From Clostridia bacterium (lineage in GTDB: Bacteria > Bacillota > Clostridia > Oscillospirales > Acutalibacteraceae), in NCBI GenBank assembly GCA_900767015.1, contig CAAFXQ010000334.1:1-6746 (forward strand): a stretch of 6,746 bases of DNA, given 5' to 3'. A model generated the notes under the pieces. It made no database searches. It worked only from the letters and a program-made list of their open reading frames with translations, and had not been told where the DNA came from. The translations under genes and the position numbers were made by a program. Shown piece by piece: positions 6,050 through 6,746 of this stretch (positions are counted from its first letter, which is position 1; each line of letters starts with the position of its first letter).

Positions 6050-6746
6050 ATGAAAAAAATAGTATCCATAGCACTTGCCCTTGTTCTCGTTCTCGGCTGC
6101 GTTTTCGCTTTTGCTTCCTGCGGCGGAAAGAACGACACCGACACCACCGCTTCCTCAGGCGAATCCGCCTCAAGCGAAACCTCTTCAAACAAAAAGGCAA
6201 CGGTTATCGCCGTTCCCAACGACACCACCAACGAAGCCAGAGCTTTGATGCTCCTTGAAGAAAAAGGACTGATCAAGCTCAAAGAGGGCGCAGGCATTGC
6301 CGCCACGAAGAACGACATCACCGAAAATCCGTACAACATTGAAATCAAAGAAGTAGAAGCCGCTCAGATTCCCAACATTCTCCGGGATGTTGACTTTGGC
6401 GTTATCAACTCCAACTACGCTATCTCCGCCGGTATCAATCCGAAGGAGCAGGCTCTTGTTCAGGAGGGCTCCGCTTCCGCTTACTCGAACATTCTTGCCG
6501 TAAAAGAGGGCAACGAAAACAAAGACAGCATCAAGGCACTTGTCGCCGCTCTCGAAAGCAAAAAGGTTGCTGACTTCATCAACGACAAGTACGACGGTTC
6601 GGTTGTAAGCGTTGTTGAGGCTCCGGGCGACGGATTTGATCCGAACGTTGACTATGACGCTCTTAAGGGTTCCACCATCAAGGTTGCCGCTTCCCCTGCT
6701 CCGCACGCCGAAATTCTTGCAGTAGCCAAGGAAATCCTCAAGGAAA
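6050..6746 (+). CDS. NlpA/MetQ-family substrate-binding lipoprotein with rearranged domain order, 3'-truncated by window edge
   Basis: MetQ-type lipoproteins capture methionine outside the membrane for the MetNI ABC importer. ATG 6050 has AAAGGAG (6033-6039) 10 bases upstream; 232 codons are visible with no stop. Residues 1-24 are a lipoprotein signal peptide (MKKI, hydrophobic core, F-A-S-C24-GG); VLGC17 is a weaker alternative cleavage site. A Ser/Thr-rich linker runs to about 48. Residues 49-188 match the C-terminal half of NlpA: IAVPNDTTNEARALMLLEE (53-71), GLIKLKEGAG (73-82), DITENPYNIEI (89-99), EAAQIP (103-108), VDFGVINSNYA (114-124), AYSNILAVKEG (144-154), FINDKYDGSVV (176-186). The N-terminal half expected before these is absent. 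After a 20-residue linker, STIKVAASPAPHAEIL (208-223) matches the usual start of a mature NlpA protein. So the order is C-half then N-half, or a half copy before a full one. Substrate is inferred from family only. Confidence 0.88.
   Translation, partial: MKKIVSIALALVLVLGCVFAFASCGGKNDTDTTASSGESASSETSSNKKATVIAVPNDTTNEARALMLLEEKGLIKLKEGAGIAATKNDITENPYNIEIKEVEAAQIPNILRDVDFGVINSNYAISAGINPKEQALVQEGSASAYSNILAVKEGNENKDSIKALVAALESKKVADFINDKYDGSVVSVVEAPGDGFDPNVDYDALKGSTIKVAASPAPHAEILAVAKEILKE

Noticed and set aside
6185..6706. 173-codon - strand ORF opposite the NlpA lipoprotein
   Set aside because: Mirror frame of a gene with clear family motifs; no promoter or RBS seen.

Overview
The window looks like chromosomal DNA from a low-to-mid-GC Firmicute, most likely an uncultured gut Clostridia (Oscillospiraceae or Christensenellales type). 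The reasons are AGGAGG-type ribosome binding sites, near-consensus TTGACA/TATAAT promoters, a lipoprotein leader ending in an F-A-S-C-G-G box, and a TarI/TarJ pair closely resembling the Staphylococcus proteins. The taxonomic call is inference. I see no mobile element, CRISPR array, tRNA or rRNA.

Layout. (1) 1-1646, + strand: the 3' part of tarI (ribitol-5-phosphate cytidylyltransferase) followed after 10 bases by complete tarJ (ribulose-5-phosphate reductase). Together they make CDP-ribitol for a cell-surface polymer. A degenerate 7-base repeat tract and a strong hairpin terminator follow (1651-1732). (2) 1722-4748, - strand: a complete cytoplasmic GH2 beta-galactosidase (lacZ type, 1008 aa), convergent with tarJ. 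It has its own extended -10 promoter (4788-4816), a perfect 8+8 inverted repeat at the expected transcription start, and a strong RBS. (3) 4817-5093: divergent intergenic region with the lacZ promoter at one end, a perfect-hexamer promoter carrying a palindrome (5008-5037) at the other, and only weak hairpins between. (4) 5094-5801, + strand: an MTA/SAH nucleosidase-like protein (Pfs family). (5) 5802-6049: a second near-perfect promoter, a possible 23-codon leader peptide ending Arg-Met-Cys-Asp, another tract of the 7-base repeat, and a third promoter. (6) 6050-6746, + strand: the 5' part of a MetQ/NlpA-family lipoprotein, cut by the window edge.

The nucleosidase (recycling of SAM by-products) and the NlpA lipoprotein (family role: methionine uptake) form a plausible methionine/SAM theme. 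The tarIJ and lacZ units appear functionally separate.

The most unusual item is the NlpA lipoprotein. After the signal peptide it goes straight into what is normally the C-terminal half of the NlpA domain, and only then, after a short linker, does the sequence that normally starts the mature protein appear. This is either a circular permutation or a one-and-a-half-copy protein; the window ends too early to tell.
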